DNA of 9,170 nucleotides from Candidatus Dadabacteria bacterium (GTDB taxonomy: Bacteria > Desulfobacterota_D > UBA1144 > Nemesobacterales > UBA2774): the NCBI GenBank assembly GCA_020027805.1, contig JAHKKQ010000076.1, positions 1-9,170 on the forward strand, in the 5' to 3' direction. Positions 1 through 6,525 of the stretch are shown here, piece by piece. Numbering within the stretch: the first letter of the stretch is position 1; each line of letters starts with the position of its first letter. The notes under the pieces are model-generated. The model did not search any database. It worked only from the letters and a program-made list of their open reading frames with translations, and was not told where the DNA came from. The position numbers were made by a program, and so were the translations under genes.

Positions 1-54
1 GCAAAGTGGAATCGAGCGTTGTAATTGACTGAACCGCCCGGGAGAAGGCTTTGG

Positions 55-67
55 AAGCTGTCAGCTT
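55..67. repeat. Palindrome spanning the greA stop codon
   Basis: AAGCTG and CAGCTT flank a single central base and give a perfect 13-base inverted repeat that includes the greA TGA. There is no T run after it on the minus strand, so it does not make an intrinsic terminator. The remaining bases 1-54 show no start codon with a ribosome-binding site and no clear terminator. Confidence 0.35.
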
Positions 68-537
68 ATCTCCAGAACCACGAACTCCCTTACGCCGCCC
101 GGGGCTTGGACCTGAACGTCATCATCCACCTGTTTCCCTATGAGCGCCCTTCCTATAGGCGAGCTAATCGAGATGAGACCGTCATCGGGATCGGACTCAT
201 CGGGGCCTACGAGCTGATACGTCACCGTTTCCCCCGTCTCGACGTTTTCGAGCTTGACCCTGACACCGAACGTTACCCTGTCCTTATTTTTGAGCTCGGC
301 GGGGTCGATAATCTCCGCCCTGCTGATTTTGCTGTCGAGCTCCTGTATCCTCCCCTCGACGAACGACTGCCTTTGTTTCGCCGTTTCATACTCTGCGTTC
401 TCCGAAAGATCCCCGAGGGACCTCGCGTATGCGATAAGCTTTATCACTTCATATCTTTCGACGGTCTTCAGCCTGCGGAGCTCTTCCTGAAGCTTTTTAT
501 ATCCATTGGGAGTCATCGGCACTCTTTCTACGGTCAT
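61..537 (-). CDS. greA: Transcription elongation factor GreA
   Basis: GreA binds the secondary channel of RNA polymerase and stimulates cleavage of backtracked RNA, which rescues stalled complexes in the cytoplasm. The 158-residue product has the usual family length. Residues about 8-80 form the N-terminal coiled coil. Its tip motif GDLSENAEY carries the acidic pair D43 and E46, which corresponds to the catalytic pair of E. coli GreA. Residues about 86-158 are the FKBP-like C-terminal domain, with the family signatures LISISSPIGRALIGK and a PGG turn near the end. The ATG at 537 is chosen because an AGGAGG lies 8 bases upstream. An internal Met at residue 8 would also begin a GreA-like sequence but has no comparable site. 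The gene follows carB by 104 bases and may have its own promoter at 630-635. Nothing in it looks broken. The identification is firm; GreB is less likely given the GreA-like helix 2 and C-terminus. Confidence 0.97.
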   Translation of the reverse strand: MTVERVPMTPNGYKKLQEELRRLKTVERYEVIKLIAYARSLGDLSENAEYETAKQRQSFVEGRIQELDSKISRAEIIDPAELKNKDRVTFGVRVKLENVETGETVTYQLVGPDESDPDDGLISISSPIGRALIGKQVDDDVQVQAPGGVREFVVLEIS

Positions 538-545
538 ATTAAAAT

Positions 546-551
546 CCTCCT
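546..551 (-). promoter_or_regulatory. Strong ribosome-binding site of greA
   Basis: On the minus strand this reads AGGAGG, a full anti-Shine-Dalgarno match, 8 bases before the greA ATG. It fixes the upstream ATG as the start rather than the internal Met codon 7 residues later. It also shows that the organism does use canonical Shine-Dalgarno sites. Confidence 0.85.
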
Positions 552-629
552 GGAGCTGTTAGGGGAGCGGGAAAGGAAATCGTCTCGATCGGATTAAATC
601 ATATTTGGATAACATAAGCATGGTATTCA

Positions 630-635
630 ATTATA
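630..635 (-). promoter_or_regulatory. Candidate -10 box for greA
   Basis: The minus strand reads TATAAT exactly, 6 bases after the carB stop codon and about 90 bases before the greA start. The best -35 match at 17-base spacing is TTCAGG, inside the last codons of carB, and it fits the consensus poorly (3 of 6). Transcription would start near 623 and give a leader of about 85 bases. It may let greA be expressed independently of carB. The A+T-rich setting makes a chance match quite possible. Confidence 0.4.
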
Positions 636-641
636 CAACAC

Positions 642-3600
642 TTAATAATAGTCCTGAATAGCCTTAACGTCGAGACCCTTCCTGATAAGCGCCTCTATCG
701 CGCCTACGGCGGCCCTGGCCGCCGAAATAGTCGTAAAATAGGGGACCCTGTGGACGAGCGCCGTCCGCCTGATAGAGTAGGACTGTTCCACCTCTTTCTG
801 TCCGAAAGTCGTGTTCACGACGAGCTGGACCTCCCCGTTCTTAATATGATCGACCACGTGCGGGCGGCCTTCCATCACCTTCTTCACGACGGCGCATTTG
901 ACGCCCATGCTCCGGAGATACGCGGCCGTACCGGCCGTAGCCATAATATTAAAGCCGAGACCTTCGAGGTCCTTTACAAACTCCGAGAGCTTGGGCTTAT
1001 CCTCGTCCTTAACGCTTATGAACGCCGTCCCGGCGAGAGGGAGGTCGCTTCCCGCTGCAATCTGCGCCTTCGCGAACGCCATGCTGATATCGTTATCGAT
1101 GCCCATCACTTCTCCCGTGGATTTCATCTCGGGGCCGAGGATCGTGTCCACGCCCTGAAACTTGATGAACGGGAAAACGGACTCCTTGACGCAGTAGTGC
1201 CCGGGTACGATCTCCTTCGTAAATCCGAGCTGCCTGAGCGTTTTCCCTATCATGACCTTGGTCCCGAGCTTGGCAAGCGGGACGCCTATGGCTTTACTCA
1301 CGAACGGGACGGTCCTGCTCGCGCGGGGGTTCACTTCGAGTATGTAAACGATATTGTCCTTTACGGCGAACTGAATATTGACGAGTCCTATGACCTTTAA
1401 CGCGAGGGCGAGCTCTTTTGTCTGACGCTTTATCTCCTTTATCACACGGGCTTCGATCGAGAAAGGGGGAAGGACCATGGCGCTGTCCCCGGAGTGGACC
1501 CCGGCCTCTTCTATGTGCTCGAGCACCCCTCCGATGACGACGGTCCTGCCGTCGGACAGGGCATCGACGTCGACTTCCTTGGCATCTTTTAAAAACTTGT
1601 CTATGAGAACGGGCCGGTTGGGGGAGACCTTTACCGCCTCCCTTATGTAGCGCCTGAGCGAATCCTCGGCGTATACGATCTCCATGGCGCGGCCTCCCAG
1701 GACGTAGGATGGCCTGACGATGATCGGATAGCCTATATCATTCGCGATTCTGATGGCCTCCTCCTGGCTCCTCGCTATACCGCTCTCGGGCTGCCTGAGC
1801 CCGAGTTCCTCGACGAGGTCCCTGAACCTCTCCCTGTCCTCCGCGAGGTCGATGCTGTCGGGCGACGTGCCGATAATTTTCACACCCCTCTCCTCGAGCG
1901 GTATAGCGAGCTTGAGGGGGGTCTGGCCGCCGAGATGCACAATCACACCTTCCGGTTTTTCCCTCGCGATTATGGAGAGGGTATCCTCGAGGGTGAGAGG
2001 CTCGAAATAGAGCCTGTCCGAGGTATCGTAATCCGTGCTCACGGTCTCGGGATTGCAATTCACCATTATGGCTTCGTAACCCTCCTCCCTCAAGGAGAAT
2101 GAGGCATGTACGCAGCAGTAATCGAATTCGATGCCCTGCCCGATCCTGTTAGGGCCGCCGCCCAGAATCAAGACTTTGGGCCTATCCGCCGGCGGGGCCT
2201 CGTCTTCCGTCTCGTAGGTCGAATAGAGGTAAGGCGTGTACGCCTCGAACTCCGCGGCGCACGTGTCGACCATCTTGTATACGGCGGCGATATTATTCCT
2301 GAGCCTTGATTTCCGCACGTCGTCCTGTGACTTGCCCGTAAGCTCGGCGATCCTTATATCGGAGAACCCATACTCCTTAGCCTTTCTCAGGAGGGTCCCG
2401 TTCATCTTCCGCGCGGAGGACTTGAGCCTCTCTTCCATTTGAACTATTTGCTCTATATTCCGGAGGAACCACCTGTCTATATATGTGAGGCCGAAAATTT
2501 CCTCGATGCCCATCCCGCACCTGAAAGCGTCGGCGATATACCAGAGCCTGTCCGCGTTCGGGGTCCTCAATTTATCGCTTACGAGCCCGATATCAGCGGA
2601 CCTGGGCTCGAATCCCGAGGAATCAATCTCGAGCGACCTGATAGCCTTCTGGAGCGATTCCTTGAATGTCCTTCCTATCGCCATGACCTCGCCCACGGAC
2701 TTCATCTGCGTCGTGAGAGAGGAGTCGGTCTGGGGGAATTTCTCGAACGTAAACCTGGGTATCTTGACCACGACGTAGTCTATGGACGGCTCGAATGAAG
2801 CCGGCGTGTATCGCGTGATGTCGTTCGATATCTCGTCGAGCGTGTAACCGACCGCGAGCTTGGCCGCGATCTTCGCTATGGGGAAGCCCGTCGCCTTCGA
2901 CGCGAGCGCAGAGCTCCTGGAAACCCTAGGGTTCATCTCTATAACCACCATGCGCCCGTCGTCCGGGTTGAGCCCGAACTGAATATTGGAGCCCCCGGTG
3001 TCGACTCCTATCTCCCTGATTATCGCGATCGACGCATCACGCATCCTCTGGTATTCCTTATCCGTGAGCGTCTGGGCGGGCGCGACCGTTATGCTGTCCC
3101 CGGTATGTACGCCCATCGGGTCGAAGTTCTCGATCGAGCATATTATCACCACGTTATCCATAACGTCGCGCATGACTTCGAGCTCGTATTCCTTCCATCC
3201 GAGGACCGATTCCTCTATCAAAATCTCGCTCACGGGGCTCAAGTCGAGTCCCGACTTGGCGAACTCCTCGAATTCCTCTATGTTGTAGGCGACGCTTCCG
3301 CCGGAGCCCCCGAGGGTGAAGGACGGGCGGATTATCACGGGGAATCCGAGATCTTCAATAACATTCCAGGCCTCCGGCATTGAATGAGCGACGCCGCTCC
3401 TGGGGACTTCGAGCCCTATTTTCAGCATGGCCTGCTTGAAGAGCTCCCTGTTCTCGGCCTTTTTAATCGCCGGCAGCCTGGCCCCGATCAGCTCCACACC
3501 GTACTTGTCGAGCACGCCCGTCTCGGCGAGATCGACGGCGATATTGAGAGCCGTCTGTCCGCCCAACGTCGGGAGCATGGCGTCGGGCCTCTCCTTTTCG

Positions 3601-3833
3601 ATTATCTTTTCAACTATCGCCGGCACGAGGGGCTCAAGGTAAGTCCTGTCGGCGAACGTGGGGTCGGTCATTATAGTGGCCGGATTCGAGTTCACGAGCA
3701 CGATCCTGAAGCCCTCTTCCTTGAGCGCTTTACAAGCCTGGGTGCCGGAATAGTCGAACTCGCAGGCCTGACCTATGACTATCGGACCCGACCCTACCAG
3801 CAGTATGGTTTTTATGTCTTTCCGTTTAGGCAT
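642..3833 (-). CDS. carB: Carbamoyl-phosphate synthase, large subunit
   Basis: CarB makes carbamoyl phosphate from bicarbonate, ammonia and two ATP for pyrimidine and arginine synthesis. The ammonia comes by tunnel from the glutaminase subunit CarA. The 1063-residue product is full length (E. coli has 1073). Residues about 1-400 are the carboxyphosphate ATP-grasp half, with R129, R169, E215, H243, E299 and N301 at the same numbers as in E. coli. Residues about 401-550 are the oligomerisation domain. Residues about 551-925 are the carbamoyl-phosphate half, with R667, R707, E753, H780, E833 and N835. Residues about 930-1063 are the MGS-like allosteric domain; T966, T969 and K985 align with E. 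coli T974, T977 and K993, which bind the allosteric ligand. The start MPKRKDIK matches the family. No Shine-Dalgarno site is visible in the 20 bases upstream. carA is not in the window, so the subunits are encoded apart. greA follows by 104 bases. Confidence 0.98.
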   Translation of the reverse strand: MPKRKDIKTILLVGSGPIVIGQACEFDYSGTQACKALKEEGFRIVLVNSNPATIMTDPTFADRTYLEPLVPAIVEKIIEKERPDAMLPTLGGQTALNIAVDLAETGVLDKYGVELIGARLPAIKKAENRELFKQAMLKIGLEVPRSGVAHSMPEAWNVIEDLGFPVIIRPSFTLGGSGGSVAYNIEEFEEFAKSGLDLSPVSEILIEESVLGWKEYELEVMRDVMDNVVIICSIENFDPMGVHTGDSITVAPAQTLTDKEYQRMRDASIAIIREIGVDTGGSNIQFGLNPDDGRMVVIEMNPRVSRSSALASKATGFPIAKIAAKLAVGYTLDEISNDITRYTPASFEPSIDYVVVKIPRFTFEKFPQTDSSLTTQMKSVGEVMAIGRTFKESLQKAIRSLEIDSSGFEPRSADIGLVSDKLRTPNADRLWYIADAFRCGMGIEEIFGLTYIDRWFLRNIEQIVQMEERLKSSARKMNGTLLRKAKEYGFSDIRIAELTGKSQDDVRKSRLRNNIAAVYKMVDTCAAEFEAYTPYLYSTYETEDEAPPADRPKVLILGGGPNRIGQGIEFDYCCVHASFSLREEGYEAIMVNCNPETVSTDYDTSDRLYFEPLTLEDTLSIIAREKPEGVIVHLGGQTPLKLAIPLEERGVKIIGTSPDSIDLAEDRERFRDLVEELGLRQPESGIARSQEEAIRIANDIGYPIIVRPSYVLGGRAMEIVYAEDSLRRYIREAVKVSPNRPVLIDKFLKDAKEVDVDALSDGRTVVIGGVLEHIEEAGVHSGDSAMVLPPFSIEARVIKEIKRQTKELALALKVIGLVNIQFAVKDNIVYILEVNPRASRTVPFVSKAIGVPLAKLGTKVMIGKTLRQLGFTKEIVPGHYCVKESVFPFIKFQGVDTILGPEMKSTGEVMGIDNDISMAFAKAQIAAGSDLPLAGTAFISVKDEDKPKLSEFVKDLEGLGFNIMATAGTAAYLRSMGVKCAVVKKVMEGRPHVVDHIKNGEVQLVVNTTFGQKEVEQSYSIRRTALVHRVPYFTTISAARAAVGAIEALIRKGLDVKAIQDYY

Positions 3834-3874
3834 ATTATCAAATAGGAATAAGAGTCAATATATGATTAAACCAG

Positions 3875-3911
3875 AAAATCGGGGGGGTACGTGTAACGCC
3901 TGAGCCCCCGA
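3875..3911 (-). terminator. Rho-independent terminator or attenuator upstream of carB
   Basis: Read on the minus strand, a 7-base-pair stem (TCGGGGG paired with CCCCCGA, 3905-3911 with 3879-3885) closes a loop of about 19 bases and is followed at once by TTTT, then C and T. This is the layout of an intrinsic terminator, although the T run is short and the loop long. It lies about 176 bases past the phosphatidyltransferase stop and 41 bases before the carB ATG. It could end the upstream operon, or act as an attenuator if transcription into carB starts upstream of it. The sequence cannot separate the two. Confidence 0.5.
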
Positions 3912-3971
3912 CTGTGAAGCACTTGATTTATACCTGCGAATTCAGAATCTAGCAAATAGGACAGCGCTGAG

Positions 3972-3977
3972 ATTATA
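3972..3977 (-). promoter_or_regulatory. Candidate -10 box in the carB upstream region
   Basis: The minus strand reads TATAAT exactly, about 140 bases before the carB start. A TTGGCA lies only 7 bases upstream, which is too close for a -35 element, and the hexamer at 17-base spacing (CCGGTC) is a poor match. If used, transcripts would begin near 3965 and carry the hairpin at 3875-3911 in their leader. The call rests on the -10 alone. Confidence 0.3.
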
Positions 3978-3996
3978 AGATAATTGCCAATAACGA

Positions 3997-4014
3997 CCGG
4001 GGGCCGGGCCCCGG
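3997..4014. repeat. G+C-only inverted repeat between the phosphatidyltransferase gene and carB
   Basis: An 18-base block made only of G and C contains CCGGGG and its complement CCCCGG with a 6-base loop. A second register (GGGGCC with GGCCCC) overlaps it. No T run follows on either strand, so it is not a standard intrinsic terminator. It stands out within an otherwise A+T-rich gap and could slow RNA polymerase or stabilise an mRNA 3' end. Its role is unknown. Confidence 0.45.
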
Positions 4015-4086
4015 GTTCATCGGGAAAACAAATGAAGTTTAATGTGTTACAGGAAGCGGGCGCTGAGAAGAATGCACCGGACCGTT

Positions 4087-4809
4087 CTAGGGAACCGTTC
4101 CATGCTCGATCTTCCTTTGCTCGTCCCTCTTCCTGAGCTCGGTCATTACGTGGAACATGCGCTGGACGGCGGTGTAAGAAGAAAAGACGAGCATTAATAT
4201 CAGCGCGAGCTTGAGCAGATAATCGTCAGGTCCGAAGCCGAACGCCTCGGCAACCATGTTGCCCAGAAAATTAAAGACCGACAGCACCCCCAGGTAAACG
4301 ACCCTCTCTGTCCTCTGCATGACGCCGACTTCGCATTTCACGCCGAGACCTTCCGCCCTCGCGCGGGTATAGCTAACCATAGTGGTCGAAACGAGTATGA
4401 GGAAAACTACATATGAAAAAATGGTGTCCCGGAAGAGACTGAGCAGGCCGAGATAGATAAAGGCTTCGGAGAACCTGTCGAGACAGGAATCGAAGAAAGC
4501 CCCGTGCTCGCTGCTGAGACCCTGTGCCCTCGCGACCCGCCCGTCGAATATATCGAACGTCGATCCGGCCAGCACCAGTACCCCGCCCGCGAATATCCAC
4601 CCGTAGTGGTAGAAGAGACCGGTGATTATCGCGACTACGAGAGTGGAGACGGTAAGGACGTTGGGATGGACCCTGATCTTGAGCAGATAGTCCTCGATAG
4701 GCAGCATGAGGAGGAGCCACCATGTCTTAATGCCGCTTCCGACCAGCATTGTAGACTCCGGCCTTTTTTTGTTTTTAGACCTTTCCGTTATCTCTTCAGG
4801 ATGGGTCAT
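4087..4809 (-). CDS. CDP-alcohol phosphatidyltransferase, inositol-phosphate-lipid synthase type
   Basis: This is an integral membrane enzyme that transfers a phosphatidyl group from CDP-diacylglycerol to an alcohol. Numbered from the ATG at 4809 (240 residues), the signature DxxDGxxAR(x8)GxxxDxxxD is complete, with D86, D89, G90, A93, R94, G103, D107 and D111 as metal and CDP ligands. About five to six hydrophobic segments surround it (roughly 51-85, 114-128, 130-147, 169-191 and 198-216). The block SYTRARAE (146-153), the ERxER-like QRTER (165-169) and a late QR (216-217) resemble mycobacterial phosphatidylinositol-phosphate synthase and archaetidylinositol-phosphate synthase as I remember them. 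The acceptor may therefore be inositol phosphate, but phosphatidylglycerophosphate synthase-like or other activity is not excluded. A TTG at 4824 would add five residues, but GGAG lies 4 bases before the ATG. The gene follows the SPOR gene by about 130 bases and may belong to the same transcript. Confidence 0.88.
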   Translation of the reverse strand: MTHPEEITERSKNKKRPESTMLVGSGIKTWWLLLMLPIEDYLLKIRVHPNVLTVSTLVVAIITGLFYHYGWIFAGGVLVLAGSTFDIFDGRVARAQGLSSEHGAFFDSCLDRFSEAFIYLGLLSLFRDTIFSYVVFLILVSTTMVSYTRARAEGLGVKCEVGVMQRTERVVYLGVLSVFNFLGNMVAEAFGFGPDDYLLKLALILMLVFSSYTAVQRMFHVMTELRKRDEQRKIEHGTVP

Positions 4810-4813
4810 AATA

Positions 4814-4817
4814 CTCC
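4814..4817 (-). promoter_or_regulatory. Ribosome-binding site that decides the phosphatidyltransferase start
   Basis: The minus strand reads GGAG within CGGAG, 4 bases before the ATG at 4809. The in-frame TTG at 4824 lies upstream of this site and is preceded only by a T-rich run, so the ATG is the better start. Confidence 0.6.
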
Positions 4818-4937
4818 GTTCCAAAAATAAAATGATACAGCTATTACGGGAATAACAATATCCGTTTTGGCTTTTTCAAGCAAGAAGGACCGATGTCCGA
4901 AAGGAAAGTCCCCTAGAAAGCATTTAAAAACCCGGAA

Positions 4938-6518
4938 TCAGTCGTCCTCGGCGACGTAAACGGTCTTTATATTTCGCTCCTTTCTTTTTAAGCTTTCTCC
5001 GAACGAGGCCGCTTCCTTCCTCGTTCCGAACCGGCCTACCCTGACCCTGTACCACGTGCCCTTTCCCGGAACCTCAGCCTCGGCCACGAAAGCCTGATAA
5101 CCCTTTCGCGTAAGCCTGTCAGCCAATTCCCGGGCATCCCCCTTTTCCCTGTAGGATGCCACCTGTACAGTGAACTTCCCGCCGGGCAGAGACCCGGCAG
5201 GACGCCGCACACCCGGATCATTTACGGCATCCGAGCCTCCGTCTTCAGACGAGCCGCCGGTGAATGAGGCCAGGAGCTGACCTTCGAGCACTGCCGCTGT
5301 CGAGCCTCCCGGCAGGACGCCGGGGACGTTTTCATCACCATTTACGGGAACGGGGAGGGTTGGAGATTCTTGTTCCGAGATTTTTTCCGACCCTATTTCG
5401 ATCGTAGTTTCTTCCAGATATTCGCCCGTCCTCTCAGGCGGGGCGCTTTCCTGCTCCACGACCGGGGCATTCGATTCGGATGGAGCGGGAGCTGCGTTTA
5501 TCGAGCCCTCGAGAGAGATCCGGGATTCCATCTGGCTTGCCAGTATTATCCTGATCTCTTCGTCGCTCCGGCCCGGGACCGAGGCTAAAGCCTGCGGCTC
5601 CGCCGGGCGTTCCGCAGGGGGTAGATTCTCCTCAGCCTTAATGCTCCTGAATTCGAGAGACTGGGTGGCGGGAGGGAGTTCCCTTTCCGTAATTCCCGTC
5701 TCGGATGACCGTTCTGAATCTGCCGGGCCGGTCGGGGTATCCTTACCGGGAGCGCTTCCGACACGGACCGCGTCCCCCTCGCCTATCTTCAAGACCTGAA
5801 GGCATGTGAAAGGTCTTCTTACCTCCAGATTCCGCTCGACGAGCACAACCTCAACAGATCCTATTACATCAGAGGGACTCTCAAAAACGAGTTTCCTCGG
5901 GGACTCGGCGATTACGTTCGCCTTTTTACTCCCTATCTTGAAATCAGTCGTCGCGAAATCCCCGTCAAACGGGCCTTTTATCTCAACGACTCTCCCGGCC
6001 TGGCCGACGAGCGGGCACTGGTAATCATAGGGTGTCGGCATCTCCCGATTCCCGTGCCCGGAAGAGGACAGGCTTATCGGCACAGAAGCGCTGTCGATTG
6101 TTTTCATCGAGGTATCTCTCAGAGTGAACTTCATCTCAGTCCCGGCCGCGTTCCTCGGCACGGTAATTTTTATAGATTTTTGACCGGCGGGGACCTTGAA
6201 AAAGCTCGTTTCGATAATGTAGCCGCTCAGTATCCCGAGGTTGCCGTTCATAACCTCACGAGTGACCCCTCCGGGGAAGAGCGCTATCGAGGCCGAAACG
6301 GTGTCGCCGGCGGCTGTGTCGTCCGGAAGGAATACCTTTACTAGCCCCGCCTTCGATTTTAATTCGACTATGTGCAGGCCCTTCACCGCATCTTGAGCGA
6401 ATGACGGAGCGGTATGGACGAGGACAAGATAGACGAGCAGAGGAGCTAAAAGGTTTATGAACCGGCCTGCTGTGTGTCCTGTCATCGCGACCTTTATTCC
6501 CGGTAGGGACTTGTTCAT
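4938..6518 (-). CDS. Secreted SPOR-domain protein with IPT/TIG-like N-terminal half
   Basis: This is probably a periplasmic or outer envelope protein that binds denuded peptidoglycan glycan strands through its C-terminus. Residues 1-41 contain a signal peptide: a hydrophobic core at about 20-36 and the cleavage site SFA/QD after A41. Residues about 46-150 look like a beta-sandwich. Residues about 165-243 resemble an IPT/TIG-type immunoglobulin-like fold and are bracketed by the only two cysteines, C168 and C239, a likely disulfide. Residues about 250-445 are a low-complexity Ser/Glu/Pro/Ala linker. Residues about 447-526 are a SPOR domain (FTVQVASY, KGY, WYRVRVGRFG). The start is uncertain. 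The ATG at 6518 lies 7 bases after the upstream stop but has no Shine-Dalgarno site. The ATG at 6485 has AAAGG 5 bases upstream and would give a more typical 30-residue signal peptide. I do not recognise a named family for the whole protein, and the N-terminal fold assignment is by eye. Confidence 0.85.
   Translation of the reverse strand: MNKSLPGIKVAMTGHTAGRFINLLAPLLVYLVLVHTAPSFAQDAVKGLHIVELKSKAGLVKVFLPDDTAAGDTVSASIALFPGGVTREVMNGNLGILSGYIIETSFFKVPAGQKSIKITVPRNAAGTEMKFTLRDTSMKTIDSASVPISLSSSGHGNREMPTPYDYQCPLVGQAGRVVEIKGPFDGDFATTDFKIGSKKANVIAESPRKLVFESPSDVIGSVEVVLVERNLEVRRPFTCLQVLKIGEGDAVRVGSAPGKDTPTGPADSERSSETGITERELPPATQSLEFRSIKAEENLPPAERPAEPQALASVPGRSDEEIRIILASQMESRISLEGSINAAPAPSESNAPVVEQESAPPERTGEYLEETTIEIGSEKISEQESPTLPVPVNGDENVPGVLPGGSTAAVLEGQLLASFTGGSSEDGGSDAVNDPGVRRPAGSLPGGKFTVQVASYREKGDARELADRLTRKGYQAFVAEAEVPGKGTWYRVRVGRFGTRKEAASFGESLKRKERNIKTVYVAEDD
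5035..5054. repeat. 20-base exact repeat, copy in the secreted SPOR gene
   Basis: These 20 bases are identical, in the same orientation, to 6623-6642 in the neighbouring SPOR gene. On the minus strand they encode the conserved WYRVRVG core of the SPOR domain with identical codons, including AGG for both arginines. The flanking sequence diverges at once on both sides. Confidence 0.8.
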
Positions 6519-6525
6519 AGCGGTG

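Noticed and set aside
25..597. Plus-strand open frame of 190 codons opposite greA
   Set aside because: It lies antisense to a fully identified greA, has no recognisable motif and no ribosome-binding site. It is explained by the codon structure of greA.
3843..3868. TTGACT near GATAAT just before carB as a promoter
   Set aside because: The spacing is only 13 bases, too short for a sigma70 promoter, and the GATAAT abuts the ATG.
3985..3990. TTGGCA as part of a sigma54 or sigma70 promoter upstream of carB
   Set aside because: It is 7 bases from the TATAAT, which suits neither sigma70 nor the -24/-12 pattern of sigma54, and no TTGC partner is present.
4843..4880. TTGAAA with a GTTATT-like -10 upstream of the phosphatidyltransferase gene
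   Set aside because: The spacing is 17 bases but the -10 matches only 3 of 6 positions, too weak to list as a promoter.
4855..4937. Possible terminator after the secreted SPOR gene (TTTTT after the stop, short GGAC/GTCC stem)
   Set aside because: The only stem is 4 base pairs, and the T run comes before it rather than after. I see no real terminator, so read-through to the next gene is plausible.
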